Positions 10,963 through 19,186 of a DNA stretch of 64,000 nt are shown here, one piece after another (position 1 is the stretch's first letter; each line of letters starts with the position of its first letter). Position numbers and translations under genes: made by a program. This DNA comes from Pseudomonas fluvialis (lineage in GTDB: Bacteria; Pseudomonadota; Gammaproteobacteria; Pseudomonadales; Pseudomonadaceae). The notes below the pieces were generated by a model. The model worked only from the letters and a program-made list of their open reading frames with translations. It ran no database searches and was not told the origin of the DNA. Location of the stretch: NCBI RefSeq assembly GCF_014207935.1, contig NZ_JACHLL010000001.1, positions 248,001-312,000 on the forward strand, given 5' to 3'.

Positions 10963-12087
10963 TCACACGCGCGGCATGTTCTTGGTCACGCAGTGGATGC
11001 CACCACCGCCAGCGGCGATCGGGTCGATATTGACCTGCACCACGGTGCGCCCCGGGTAGAGCTTGGTCAGCAGGTCCTTGCAGTACTTGTCCGCCGCCGC
11101 GTCGCCGAACTGCGGGGCGATCACCGCGCCGTTGATCGGCAGGTAGTTGATGTAGCCCGGAGCGAAATCCGGATTGTTCTGGGTGTAGACGTTGCTGCGC
11201 TTTTTCAGGGGCGGCGGCAGGGTGTGTACCACCAGCTTGCGGCCATCGGCATCGGTGGCGCTCTGCAGGATATTCAGGTGGGTGCGGGTCACCGCGTAGT
11301 CATAGGACTTCGGATCGTTGTCCAGATTGGCGATCACCACGCCCGGTTTGACGAAGCGCGCATAGAAGTCGACGTGGGCGTCGGTGATGTCCTTGTCCTT
11401 GATGCCCGGCAGCCAGATGATCTTGCGCAGACCCAGATTGGCTTTGAGCTCCGCCTCGATCTGCGCCTTGCTCATACCCGGGTTGCGGTTGCTGTTGACC
11501 CAGCAGCTCTCTGTCATGATCGCCGTGCCATGGCCATCGACCTCGATGCCGCCACCCTCGCCGGTCAGCTGACTGCCGATATAGGTCGCATCCAGCTCGT
11601 AGCTAAGGCTGTCGGCCACCTGCGTATCACTGCCAGAGGCCTGCTTACCGCCCCAGCCGTTGAAATTGAAGTCGACCAGACCGCGCCCACCCTGACCATC
11701 GACGACGAAGCAGCCGCCGTAGTCGCGCACCCAGATGTCATTGAGCGGCATCGTGAGAAATTGAATGTTGCTGGTGCCGCACTTCTGCTTGGCCAGACTC
11801 AGTTGGTTGGCGCGGCAGAGCACCGTCACCGGCTGGTACTTGGCGATGGTCTTGGCCAGCAGGGCAATGCAGTTGTTGACCGGGGTCGCCCAGTCTTCCC
11901 AGATTGCGGTGGACGCGGCGAAGGCGAGAAATACCCGTTCCTGCAGCGCATGCTCGTCCGGCATGTACCAGTTACCCGCCAGGGCGGCACGCACGCGCGG
12001 CGCACTCAGGCCCAACCCCAGGGTGGATACCGCACCCACGCCGGCCGCGAGGGTGAGCTGTTTGATGAATTCACGACGTGTCGACAT
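10963..12087 (-). CDS. Tat-exported agmatine deiminase paralogue
   Basis: 374 residues. The ATG at 12087 has a GGAGAG site and begins a twin-arginine signal (STRREFIKQL followed by a hydrophobic, Ala/Gly-rich stretch ending APRVRA). The mature part is a full agmatine deiminase/peptidylarginine-deiminase fold. It has NDIWVRDYG, GEGGGIEVDGHG, HVDFYARF and the catalytic Cys366 in GGGGIHCVT. All catalytic-type motifs are shared with the cytoplasmic AguA encoded at 15022, so it is probably active but in the periplasm, converting agmatine (or a related guanidino compound) to the carbamoyl product and ammonia. It is the last gene of the agu-type cluster, with 95 bases between it and the porin gene. 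Confidence 0.85.
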   Translation of the reverse strand: MSTRREFIKQLTLAAGVGAVSTLGLGLSAPRVRAALAGNWYMPDEHALQERVFLAFAASTAIWEDWATPVNNCIALLAKTIAKYQPVTVLCRANQLSLAKQKCGTSNIQFLTMPLNDIWVRDYGGCFVVDGQGGRGLVDFNFNGWGGKQASGSDTQVADSLSYELDATYIGSQLTGEGGGIEVDGHGTAIMTESCWVNSNRNPGMSKAQIEAELKANLGLRKIIWLPGIKDKDITDAHVDFYARFVKPGVVIANLDNDPKSYDYAVTRTHLNILQSATDADGRKLVVHTLPPPLKKRSNVYTQNNPDFAPGYINYLPINGAVIAPQFGDAAADKYCKDLLTKLYPGRTVVQVNIDPIAAGGGGIHCVTKNMPRV

Positions 12088-12182
12088 GTTGCTGCTCTCT
12101 CCGTTGGTAGTGATTGGCTGACGCCCGCGACCGACTCCGAGGCCCGGCGCCGCCCTCCCTGGCGTGCGGCTCCCTCGAAGCG

Positions 12183-12914
12183 TTAGAAGGTCTTGTTCAC
12201 ACCCAGTACCAGGGTCGCCGAGCAGACGTCGTCGAAGCCCATGTAATTGAGGCACTCGCTGTCGGACAGGTCGGTGTCGATGTAGCTGGCCGACCAGTTC
12301 AGCCCCAGCAGCTCCTTGCTCAGCTTGACCTGCCACTCGTGGTAGCTGTCGCGAGTGTCGCCCTGGCTGTCGATGAACAGCGGGTCCTTGTAGTCGACCA
12401 AGCCATAGCGCAGATCCATGCCGATCTCCGCCGGCAGCACATGGCTGTAGCCGACGAAGCTGTAGAGCATGCTCTGGTTGCCGCCCAGATCGTCCGAGTA
12501 GTAGCCGCCAATCTGGAAGCCGTAGGCACTGAGCTTGCTGTAGACCTCGCTGTAGTTGAGGTCGCCCTGCCTGGGATAGGCGTACTTGTAGTAGGCGGTG
12601 TCCAGGCTGATGTCATCGCTGATCTGCCAGTTGTAACCGGCGAAATAGTCGATCTCCTGGCGGGTATCGCTGCCCAGGCCGAAGTCGACGTTGGAACTCC
12701 AGACCCCGGCATACAGCCCGCTGGCATGGCTGAGGGTGGCCGAGCCCTGCACGGCCGGGTCGTTCTGCGTCTGCGAGATGCCGCGTGTGCGGTAGTCGCT
12801 GTAGGCGCCGGCATCCAGGTACAGGCCGAAGTCCTGGTTCAACTCGATGGCCTGAGTGATCGAGGCCGCAGCGGACAGTGCGGCGGCAAGGCTGAGTGAG
12901 GCGAGTGGTTTCAT
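12183..12914 (-). CDS. TorF-like outer-membrane porin
   Basis: 243 residues from the ATG at 12914, giving a signal peptide (MKPLASLSL... AITQA). The mature protein begins with the Gly/Tyr/Asp pattern of the TIGR02001 (TorF family putative porin) group: YSDYRTRGISQTQNDPAVQG, SNVDFG, EIDYFAGYNW. It shows alternating aromatic beta-strand segments and a C-terminal Phe (GVNKTF), the usual outer-membrane insertion signal. Placed between a polyamine-type binding protein and an exported deiminase, it is a reasonable entry route for agmatine or polyamines. That role is inferred from context only. Confidence 0.82.
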   Translation of the reverse strand: MKPLASLSLAAALSAAASITQAIELNQDFGLYLDAGAYSDYRTRGISQTQNDPAVQGSATLSHASGLYAGVWSSNVDFGLGSDTRQEIDYFAGYNWQISDDISLDTAYYKYAYPRQGDLNYSEVYSKLSAYGFQIGGYYSDDLGGNQSMLYSFVGYSHVLPAEIGMDLRYGLVDYKDPLFIDSQGDTRDSYHEWQVKLSKELLGLNWSASYIDTDLSDSECLNYMGFDDVCSATLVLGVNKTF

Positions 12915-13005
12915 GGAGCGCTCTCTTCTTGTTGTTTTTCGGGCCGAAGAAGCCCTCCGCCGGCAGCCGGAGCTGCGACGGTGAGGGCTAATCAGGGAAC
13001 GGGGA

Positions 13006-14106
13006 TCAGTGTTGGGCGGTCTTGAACGCCGTCCAGGCTCGCATGCGGGCACGCATATCGCGCTGAGGGATGTCCTTGCCGGGAATCAGCCGGGCGTAGG
13101 TCGCCTCATCCACGTAGATGTCCGGGTTGCCACGCATGTCCTCGGCCACCAGCGGACGGGCCTTGGCACTGGAAGTGGGGTAACCGGTGAAGCTGCTGAT
13201 ATCCGCCATGTTCTGCGGGCGCATGATGAAGTTGATCAGCGCGTAGGCGTATTCCGGATGCTGGGCATCCTTGGGAATGGCCATGGTGTCCATCCAGATG
13301 GTGCTGCCCTCGCGCGGGATGCGGTAGGCGAACTGCACCTTCTTGCCCGCGGCATCGGCACTGCGCTGAGCCTGGGTCATGTCGCCGCTGTAACCCAGCG
13401 ACAGGCAGATATCACCATTGACCAGCTGGGTCACCGGCTGCGACTGGAACTTGCGGATGTAGGGTTTGATCGACTTGAGCAGCGCCGTGGCCTCAGCCAG
13501 ATCCTCAGCCTTGCCACTGCGCGGCTCATGTCCGAGGTAGTTGAGCACCACGGCCAGCACCTCGTCGGGCGAGTCGATCATGGAGATACCACAGTCGGCG
13601 AACTTGGCTGCCAGCTCCGGCTTGAACAGCAGATCAAGACTGTTGGTCGGCGCATTCGGCATGCGCTGGTTGATCATCTCGACGTTGTAGGTCAGGCCGA
13701 TCGAGCCCCAGGTGTAGGGCACCACGGCGTGGCGCGAGTAGGGGTACTTGGTCTGCAGCGCTTGCAGGCCCGGCTCGATGTCGTCCAGATGTTCCAGCTT
13801 GCTCTTGTCCAGCTTTTGCAAAGCGCCGGCACGCATCAGCCGCTCGGCCACGGTGTCGCCAGGGAAGATCAGGTCGTAGCCACTGTGGCCGGACATCATC
13901 TTGGCTTCCAGCGTCTCGCTGCTGTCCATGACGTCGTAGATGACCTTGATACCGGTTTCCTGAGTGAACCGGGTCAGGGTGTCCTCGGCGAAGTAGTCGG
14001 CCCAGTTATACAGCTTCAGGGTTTTCTCTTCGGCCTTGGCCGAAAGTACCGCACAGCCCAGTGCAAGGCTCAGCGAGCCAACCAACAGCTTGTTCAATGC
14101 GTTCAT
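13006..14106 (-). CDS. Polyamine-binding periplasmic protein, PotF/SpuD-like
   Basis: 366 residues with a type I signal (cleavage near LSAKA-EEK). The mature N-terminus TLKLYNWADYFAEDTL and the motifs YDLIFPGDTVAERL, PYTWGSIGLTYN and WMDTMAIPKDA are typical of putrescine/spermidine substrate-binding proteins of ABC importers. It starts 2 bases after the aguB stop, so it is in the agu operon. No permease or ATPase genes adjoin it, so it must use a transporter encoded elsewhere or act as a sensor protein. The ligand could be agmatine or putrescine. Confidence 0.88.
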   Translation of the reverse strand: MNALNKLLVGSLSLALGCAVLSAKAEEKTLKLYNWADYFAEDTLTRFTQETGIKVIYDVMDSSETLEAKMMSGHSGYDLIFPGDTVAERLMRAGALQKLDKSKLEHLDDIEPGLQALQTKYPYSRHAVVPYTWGSIGLTYNVEMINQRMPNAPTNSLDLLFKPELAAKFADCGISMIDSPDEVLAVVLNYLGHEPRSGKAEDLAEATALLKSIKPYIRKFQSQPVTQLVNGDICLSLGYSGDMTQAQRSADAAGKKVQFAYRIPREGSTIWMDTMAIPKDAQHPEYAYALINFIMRPQNMADISSFTGYPTSSAKARPLVAEDMRGNPDIYVDEATYARLIPGKDIPQRDMRARMRAWTAFKTAQH

Positions 14107-14108
14107 GC

Positions 14109-15017
14109 TCAGACTCCCGGCGTTTGCCAGTGGATATGCGTTTTCTGGCCGTCCAGGCCGAGCAGCGGGCCATACATTTCCGGCCGGCGGTCGCGGTAGA
14201 CACCCCAGGTCAGGCGCTCTTCGCGCATGGCTGCCAGGTCCAGTTCACGAACCAGCACACCACTGGTGTCGCGATCGGCTTCAGCCAGCAGCTTGCCCTT
14301 GTGGTCGGTGATGAAGGACGAGCCATAGAAACTCATCTGCAACGCCGGGTCGGTGGTCGCCACTTCACGGCCGACACGGTTGGCGGCAATCACCGGCATG
14401 ATGTTGGCGGCCGCGTGGCCACGCTGGGTCAGCTGCCAGTGATCGCGCGAGTCCAGCGCCGCAGCGCCCGGCTCGGAGCCGATGGCGGTGGGGAACAGCA
14501 ACACTTCGGCACCCTGCAGGGCCAGACAGCGGGCCGTCTCGGGGAACCACTGGTCCCAGCAGATACCCACACCGATGCGACCGAAGGCGGTGTCCCAGAC
14601 ACGGAAGCCGGTATCGCCTGGGCTGAAGTATTCCTTCTCCTGATAGCCGATGGCGTTGGGGATATGTGTCTTGCGATACACCCCGAGCAGACGGCCATCG
14701 GCATCGGCCACAGTCAGCGAATTGAAGTAGGCATTGCCGGCCTTCTCGAACCAGGACAGCGGCAGTACCACACCCAACTCACCAGCCAGCGCGGCGAAGC
14801 GCTTGAGCAGCGGACTGCTCTTGTACTCTTCGGCCAGCGCCAGGTGCTTGTGGTCCTGCTCGATGCAGAAATACGGGGTGGCGAACAGCTCCTGCAGCAG
14901 GATCAGTTGCGCGCCTTTAGCAGCGGCTTCACGCACCAGTTCCTCGGCACGGTCTAGGTTCTGTTTCAGGTCCCAGCTGCAGGCAAACTGGGTGGTAGCG
15001 ACAGTCAGCTTGCTCAT
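14109..15017 (-). CDS. aguB: N-carbamoylputrescine amidase
   Basis: 302 residues, nitrilase superfamily. The catalytic triad is visible: Glu43 (LQELFATPYF), Lys116 (YRKTHIP) and Cys153 (GVGICWDQWFPE). It hydrolyses N-carbamoylputrescine to putrescine, CO2 and ammonia, the second step after AguA. It starts 4 bases after the aguA stop, so the two are translationally linked. Length and the FFSPGDTGF/WDTAFGRIG segments match AguB closely. Confidence 0.95.
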   Translation of the reverse strand: MSKLTVATTQFACSWDLKQNLDRAEELVREAAAKGAQLILLQELFATPYFCIEQDHKHLALAEEYKSSPLLKRFAALAGELGVVLPLSWFEKAGNAYFNSLTVADADGRLLGVYRKTHIPNAIGYQEKEYFSPGDTGFRVWDTAFGRIGVGICWDQWFPETARCLALQGAEVLLFPTAIGSEPGAAALDSRDHWQLTQRGHAAANIMPVIAANRVGREVATTDPALQMSFYGSSFITDHKGKLLAEADRDTSGVLVRELDLAAMREERLTWGVYRDRRPEMYGPLLGLDGQKTHIHWQTPGV

Positions 15018-15021
15018 GACT

Positions 15022-16074
15022 TCACCCCTTCAACGGCCAGGCCGGCTGCTGCTGGGTAATGCAATGCACACCGCCACCGCCATGGGCCAGTTGGTTGATC
15101 TGCACCGGAACCACTTCGCGGCCCGGGAAGGCCATGCGCAGGGTAGCGGCCGCCTCATCATCGGCGGCAATACCGTAAGCCGGCATGATGATGGCGCCAT
15201 TGCAGATGTAGAAGTTGGTGTAGGAGGCACAGAACACTTCCGCCTCGGTGTCCACGGCGTCGGTGGCCTCATACAGGTCGATCAGCTCGAACTGACGACC
15301 ACGGGCATCGGTAGCCAGCTCCAGGGCGCGACGGTTCTCACGCACCACCTCGGCATAGACCGAACCCTTGTCATGGGTGGCGTCGACCAGCAGCGCACCC
15401 GGCTTGGCGAAGGCGCACACACCATCCACATGGCCGTCGGTCATGTCGCCCGTAACGTATTGCGGATCGCCCGGCAGCCAGATGGTCTTCTTCACGCCCA
15501 GCAGGCGGGTGAAGACCTCTTCCATCTCGGCCTTGCTCATGCCCGGATTGCGGTTGGGGTTGAGCAGCACCGATTCGGTGGTGATCAGGGTGCCCTCGCC
15601 ATCCACATGGATGGCGCCACCTTCATTGCTCAGCGGTGTGCCGAAGCACTCCAGACCCAGGCCGTTGAGGATGCGCCGGGCCAGGCTCTCGTCCAGATCA
15701 TGGGCTGATTTTCCGCCCCAGGCATTGAAGCGCCAGCTCACACCGGCCAGCCCCAACTGCGGATGGCAGACAAAGCTGGGCCCGGAGTCACGGCACCAGC
15801 TGTCATTGATGGCCAGTTCGATCAGCTCGATATTGGCACCACACAGCTCGCGGGCACGGGCCACAGCGGACGGGTCGACCACCATTTTCACCGGTTCGAA
15901 GCGCGCAATGGCGTTGGCCACGCGGGCAAAATCAACCTGCACCTCGGCCAGAGTCACGCCCCAGCCCGACTCCCAGAGCGCTTTATTGTGCGGGAAGGCC
16001 ATCCAGGTGGCGGCATGTGGAACCCATTCGGCAGGCATTACCCAGCCGTTGTGTACGTCGCTAGCAAACTGCAT
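15022..16074 (-). CDS. aguA: Agmatine deiminase
   Basis: 350 residues from the ATG at 16074; a TTG five codons upstream is possible but lacks support. It converts agmatine to N-carbamoylputrescine. Motifs: WCRDSGPSFV, the GGAIHVDGEGTLITTES loop, TDGHVDGVCAF and the catalytic Cys338 in GGGGVHCIT. There is no signal peptide, so it is cytoplasmic, unlike the paralogue at 10963. It is the first gene of a five-gene minus-strand run: aguA, aguB, binding protein, porin, exported deiminase. It is divergent from a LysR regulator. Confidence 0.95.
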   Translation of the reverse strand: MQFASDVHNGWVMPAEWVPHAATWMAFPHNKALWESGWGVTLAEVQVDFARVANAIARFEPVKMVVDPSAVARARELCGANIELIELAINDSWCRDSGPSFVCHPQLGLAGVSWRFNAWGGKSAHDLDESLARRILNGLGLECFGTPLSNEGGAIHVDGEGTLITTESVLLNPNRNPGMSKAEMEEVFTRLLGVKKTIWLPGDPQYVTGDMTDGHVDGVCAFAKPGALLVDATHDKGSVYAEVVRENRRALELATDARGRQFELIDLYEATDAVDTEAEVFCASYTNFYICNGAIIMPAYGIAADDEAAATLRMAFPGREVVPVQINQLAHGGGGVHCITQQQPAWPLKG

Positions 16075-16208
16075 AAAAGTGCCTATCAATTAAGTCTTTG
16101 TTATCAAACAAAACCGCAGACGCGGTAATGACTTGCATGCTAGGCCTGTAAAAATGCAGCAACAAACGATAGATTTTGCGCAATTCTGATTAGCAGGACT
16201 TATCAATC
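16075..16208. promoter_or_regulatory. Divergent aguA / lysR control region
   Basis: This 134-base, locally AT-rich gap separates aguA (minus) from the LysR gene (plus) and must hold both promoters. The perfect 8-base palindrome TTGCGCAA at 16176-16183 lies about 25 bases before the lysR start and is a plausible autoregulatory site. I cannot assign -35/-10 boxes with confidence. Confidence 0.45.
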
Positions 16209-17105
16209 ATGCTCAAGCACTGGCCTCCCCTGAATGCCTTGCGCGGCTTCGAAGCGGCCGCCCGCCTGGGCAGCTTCCACAAGGCCGCCGAGGAGCTGCA
16301 CCTCACCCAGTCGGCCATCAGCCAGCAGATCCGCAGCCTGGAAAGCTATCTGGAACAGCCACTGTTTTTCCGTCAGGGCCGCAGCGTGGCCCTGACCGAT
16401 GCGGGCTTCGATCTGCTCAGCACCACCCAGGCGCTGCTGCAGCAACTGGCCGTGGGCATCCGTCGGCTTGAGCAGTACCGCAAACCCAATCAGTTGGTGG
16501 TCAACACCACTCCGGCCTTCGCCCGCCACTGGCTGGTTCCGCATCTGGCAGATTTTCATCAGCATCACCCGCAGATCGACCTGTGGCTGTTCACCAGTGA
16601 CGAGGTACCGGACATGGCCACCCAGACCATCGATGTCGCCGTGCGCGATGACCTCACCGCCCAGGCCGAGTGCAACTACCGCGTCCTGCTGGAAGACCGC
16701 CTATTGCCGGTCGCTCACCCCAACGTGCTGAGCCAGCCCGCCGAGGCGCGCACCACCCTGCATGGCGAACGGGAAATGGACTGGAGCCACTGGCAGATAC
16801 AGGGCGGCGCAGACGTGGGCCAGCACAGCCAGGGGCTGAATTTCTCCGACCCAGGCTTGCTGCTGGATGCCGCCAGCCAGGGGCTTGGCATCGCCCTGAC
16901 CAGCGAGCTGCTGTCGAGCGAAGCTCGCGAACAAGGCACGTTGCAGCCACTGGTCGAACAGCGCGTGCGCGGTCCGCGCTGGAGCTGGCTGGTGCATCGC
17001 GACAGCGAGGCAGACCCGCTGACGGTCAGCTTCTGTCAGTGGCTGGCTGAGCGGCTTCAGTTGCCTCCGGCCGCTGCCACTCCGGCGGCATCCACAGGTG
17101 CCTGA
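16209..17105 (+). CDS. LysR-family regulator, probably of the agu operon
   Basis: 298 residues. The N-terminal winged-helix region is typical of the GcvA-like branch: LNALRGFEAAARLGSFHKAA, HLTQSAISQQIRSLE, LFFRQGRSVALT. The effector domain follows (LVVNTTPAFARHWLVPHL, DVAVRDD). It is divergent from aguA across 134 bases, the standard layout for a LysR protein controlling its neighbour, so agmatine, N-carbamoylputrescine or putrescine is a likely ligand. PAO1 uses a TetR-type AguR at its agu locus (from memory), so the control differs here. Its last 80 bases overlap the coding 3' end of the convergent membrane enzyme gene. Confidence 0.85.
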   Translation: MLKHWPPLNALRGFEAAARLGSFHKAAEELHLTQSAISQQIRSLESYLEQPLFFRQGRSVALTDAGFDLLSTTQALLQQLAVGIRRLEQYRKPNQLVVNTTPAFARHWLVPHLADFHQHHPQIDLWLFTSDEVPDMATQTIDVAVRDDLTAQAECNYRVLLEDRLLPVAHPNVLSQPAEARTTLHGEREMDWSHWQIQGGADVGQHSQGLNFSDPGLLLDAASQGLGIALTSELLSSEAREQGTLQPLVEQRVRGPRWSWLVHRDSEADPLTVSFCQWLAERLQLPPAAATPAASTGA

Positions 17106-17919
17106 GGCGCTGTAACAGAGGACCGGGGCGTGCCACATCGCGAGCCAGATCGACCCATTCGTGCAGGTTCAGCCACAGCGGGTTGAAGCTCTGTACCTGG
17201 CGCACGATGCCGTAGTCGACCTCCTCCTGCTCTTCGACGAAGGTGCCGAACAGGCGGTCGTAAATGATCAGGATGCCGCCGTAGTTGCGGTCGATGTACT
17301 GCGGGTTGCGGCCGTGGTGAGCGCGGTGGTGCGAAGGAGTATTGAAGAACCACTCGAACCAGCGCGGCAGCTTGTGCACCGCCTGGGTATGCACGAAGTA
17401 CTGATAGGCCAGACTCACCGAGAGCATGAACAGCACCCACTCCGGTGCAAAGCCCAGCCACACCAGCGGCAGGTAGAACAGCCAGTTGCCGGCCACGCCG
17501 TAGAACAGGCTCTGGCGCATGGCGGTGGTGAAGTTCATGTGCTCCGAGCTGTGGTGCACCACGTGCGCCGCCCAGAACCAGCGGATGCGGTGACTGGCGC
17601 GGTGAAAGGCGTAGTAGCACAGCTCCAGACCGAAGAAGAGCGCCACATAGGCCAGCGGCGTCATGCTGAAGTCCAGCACGCGGTGGGCATGCACCCAGTA
17701 ATAGGCCGGCAGCACCAGCACCAGTACCAGCAACGCGTCGGCCAGCAGATAGATGCCGCCCAGGCCGAGGCTGGCCAGCGAATCACCCAGTCGGTAGACG
17801 CCGCGCTCACGCATTTTCAGCCACTCGGCGGCCAGGGTGGCGATAAACAGCGGGGTCAGAATCAGCAGCAGATCGCGACGCACATCGACGGCGCCCCACA
17901 GCTCGGCAAGCAATTCCAT
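17026..17919 (-). CDS. Sterol desaturase/fatty-acid hydroxylase family membrane protein
   Basis: 297 residues from the ATG at 17919, which has GGAG 8 bases upstream. Several hydrophobic spans lie at the N-terminus (DLLLILTPLFIATLAAEW, GIYLLADALLVLVLVL) and middle. The di-iron histidine clusters are complete: HRASHR, HVVHHS and HHRAHHG. This places it in the FA_hydroxylase superfamily of integral membrane di-iron oxygenases. The substrate (a lipid, sterol-like or carotenoid molecule) is not predictable. Its C-terminal codons overlap those of the LysR gene on the other strand. Confidence 0.87.
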   Translation of the reverse strand: MELLAELWGAVDVRRDLLLILTPLFIATLAAEWLKMRERGVYRLGDSLASLGLGGIYLLADALLVLVLVLPAYYWVHAHRVLDFSMTPLAYVALFFGLELCYYAFHRASHRIRWFWAAHVVHHSSEHMNFTTAMRQSLFYGVAGNWLFYLPLVWLGFAPEWVLFMLSVSLAYQYFVHTQAVHKLPRWFEWFFNTPSHHRAHHGRNPQYIDRNYGGILIIYDRLFGTFVEEQEEVDYGIVRQVQSFNPLWLNLHEWVDLARDVARPGPLLQRLRHLWMPPEWQRPEATEAAQPATDRS

Positions 17920-18029
17920 GGTCAGGCTCCACACGGTTTTCCAGTGCGCCAAGCGTGCGGCAAAAGCGCTGGCCAGGCTTGACCGTCCCCGCTATCTTTT
18001 TGACCAATCACGCCAACCTGCGAGTCCGC

Positions 18030-19025
18030 ATGCGCATCGCCACCAGCTACGTCACCCTGCTCTACGAATACCTCGCGCGGCTAGGTGTCGACGGCCCGAC
18101 TCTGCTCGGCCCGCCACCGGCCGGCAGCCACGGGCAGGTGCCGATGCCACTGTGGCAGAGCCTGCTGCAGCGCGCCGACATCGCCCTGCAACGCCCGGCA
18201 CTGGGCCTGGAGATTGCCGCCGGCATCAGCCCGCGGCACTTCGGCGTGGTCGGCTATGCGGCACTGGCCTGCACCACTCTGGGCGAGGCGCTGCAGCGGC
18301 TGGAGCGTTTTCATGCCCTGGTGTACGACGTCAATCCGGCGCAGCTGCGCCTCGAAGGCGAGCAGGTCATCGTGGAATGGGGCATCGCCTGCGGCTGCCC
18401 GGGGCAGTTGGTCGATGAAACCGGCGTGGCGGCACTGGTGCAGCTGGCGCGCAACATGACAGGGCAGGCGCTGCCTGTCAGCGCCGTGGATTTCGTCAAT
18501 CCGCCCCCAGCCGACCTAGCCCCCTACACCGCGTTCTTCGGCTGCCCGGTGCGTTTTGCCCAGCGCAGCACGCGCATCGTCCTGCCCCTGCACTACCTGC
18601 AGCTGCCGCTGCGCCAGGCCGACCCGGCCCTGCTGGCGCTACTCGACGCCCAGGCCGAGGGGTTCCTGCGCCAGCAGCAACAGGGCGGCCTGCTGCAGCA
18701 ATGCCAGCAGGCGCTGATCCCGCTGCTGCGTGATGGCCGGGCCAGTCTGGCCGACCTGGCCAGCCAGCTGCACCGCTCGCCGCGCACCCTGCAGCGCCAT
18801 CTGGGCGAACAGGGGCTGAGCTTCCAGCAACTGCTGGACGATACACGCCGGCAACTGGCCGAAGGCTACCTGCAGGACGCGCAACTGCCGCTCAGCGAAA
18901 TCGCCGCCCTGCTCGGCTTCTCCCAGCAGAGTGCCTTCAGCCGCGCCTTTGCCCAATGGCACGGCAGCAGCCCGCGGGACTGGCGGCGCCGCGCCCGCCA
19001 ACCCGGCACCGCCTCTCGCAACTAG
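18030..19025 (+). CDS. AraC-family regulator with ligand-binding N-terminal domain
   Basis: 331 residues from the ATG at 18030. The N-terminal ~200 residues match the arabinose-binding-like domain of OruR/ArgR-type AraC regulators (start RIATSYVTLLYEYLARLGVD; ISPRHFGVVGYAALACTTLG). The C-terminal two-helix DNA-binding region is clear: SLADLASQLHRSPRTLQRHL and LPLSEIAALLGFSQQSAFSR. It lies 161 bases upstream of the lipase gene in the same direction, so lipA is its most likely target, though this is positional inference. The sterol-desaturase-like gene is divergent upstream. Confidence 0.85.
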   Translation: MRIATSYVTLLYEYLARLGVDGPTLLGPPPAGSHGQVPMPLWQSLLQRADIALQRPALGLEIAAGISPRHFGVVGYAALACTTLGEALQRLERFHALVYDVNPAQLRLEGEQVIVEWGIACGCPGQLVDETGVAALVQLARNMTGQALPVSAVDFVNPPPADLAPYTAFFGCPVRFAQRSTRIVLPLHYLQLPLRQADPALLALLDAQAEGFLRQQQQGGLLQQCQQALIPLLRDGRASLADLASQLHRSPRTLQRHLGEQGLSFQQLLDDTRRQLAEGYLQDAQLPLSEIAALLGFSQQSAFSRAFAQWHGSSPRDWRRRARQPGTASRN

Positions 19026-19035
19026 ACGCGCCGCG

Positions 19036-19056
19036 ACCAGTCGTGACCAACCAGTC
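19036..19056 (+). repeat. Direct repeats upstream of lipase gene
   Basis: ACCAGTC occurs at 19036-19042 and again at 19050-19056, a 14-base period, just after the AraC gene and about 130 bases before lipA. Short direct repeats are the usual shape of AraC-family operators. No clear sigma-70 or sigma-54 promoter could be read in the remaining gap. Confidence 0.3.
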
Positions 19057-19186
19057 ATACCAAAGTTGACCACGGCAAATTCACCCCTTCTCGCGATTGG
19101 AGGGTGCCCCGTGCGGCTCCTAGAGTGCCGTGCCGGATGTTGTCTCCCGGCAACCTACAACTACAAGATTCGTGGAGACCCGACCC

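Noticed and set aside
13006..14106. Complete polyamine ABC transporter at the agu locus
   Set aside because: Only the binding protein is present; no permease or ATPase frame occurs between 10.9 and 17.9 kb.
18030..18065. Upstream start for the AraC regulator at 17955
   Set aside because: The extra 25 residues do not resemble the family start, and the frame there overlaps the probable promoter region of the divergent membrane enzyme gene; the ATG at 18030 begins the conserved domain.
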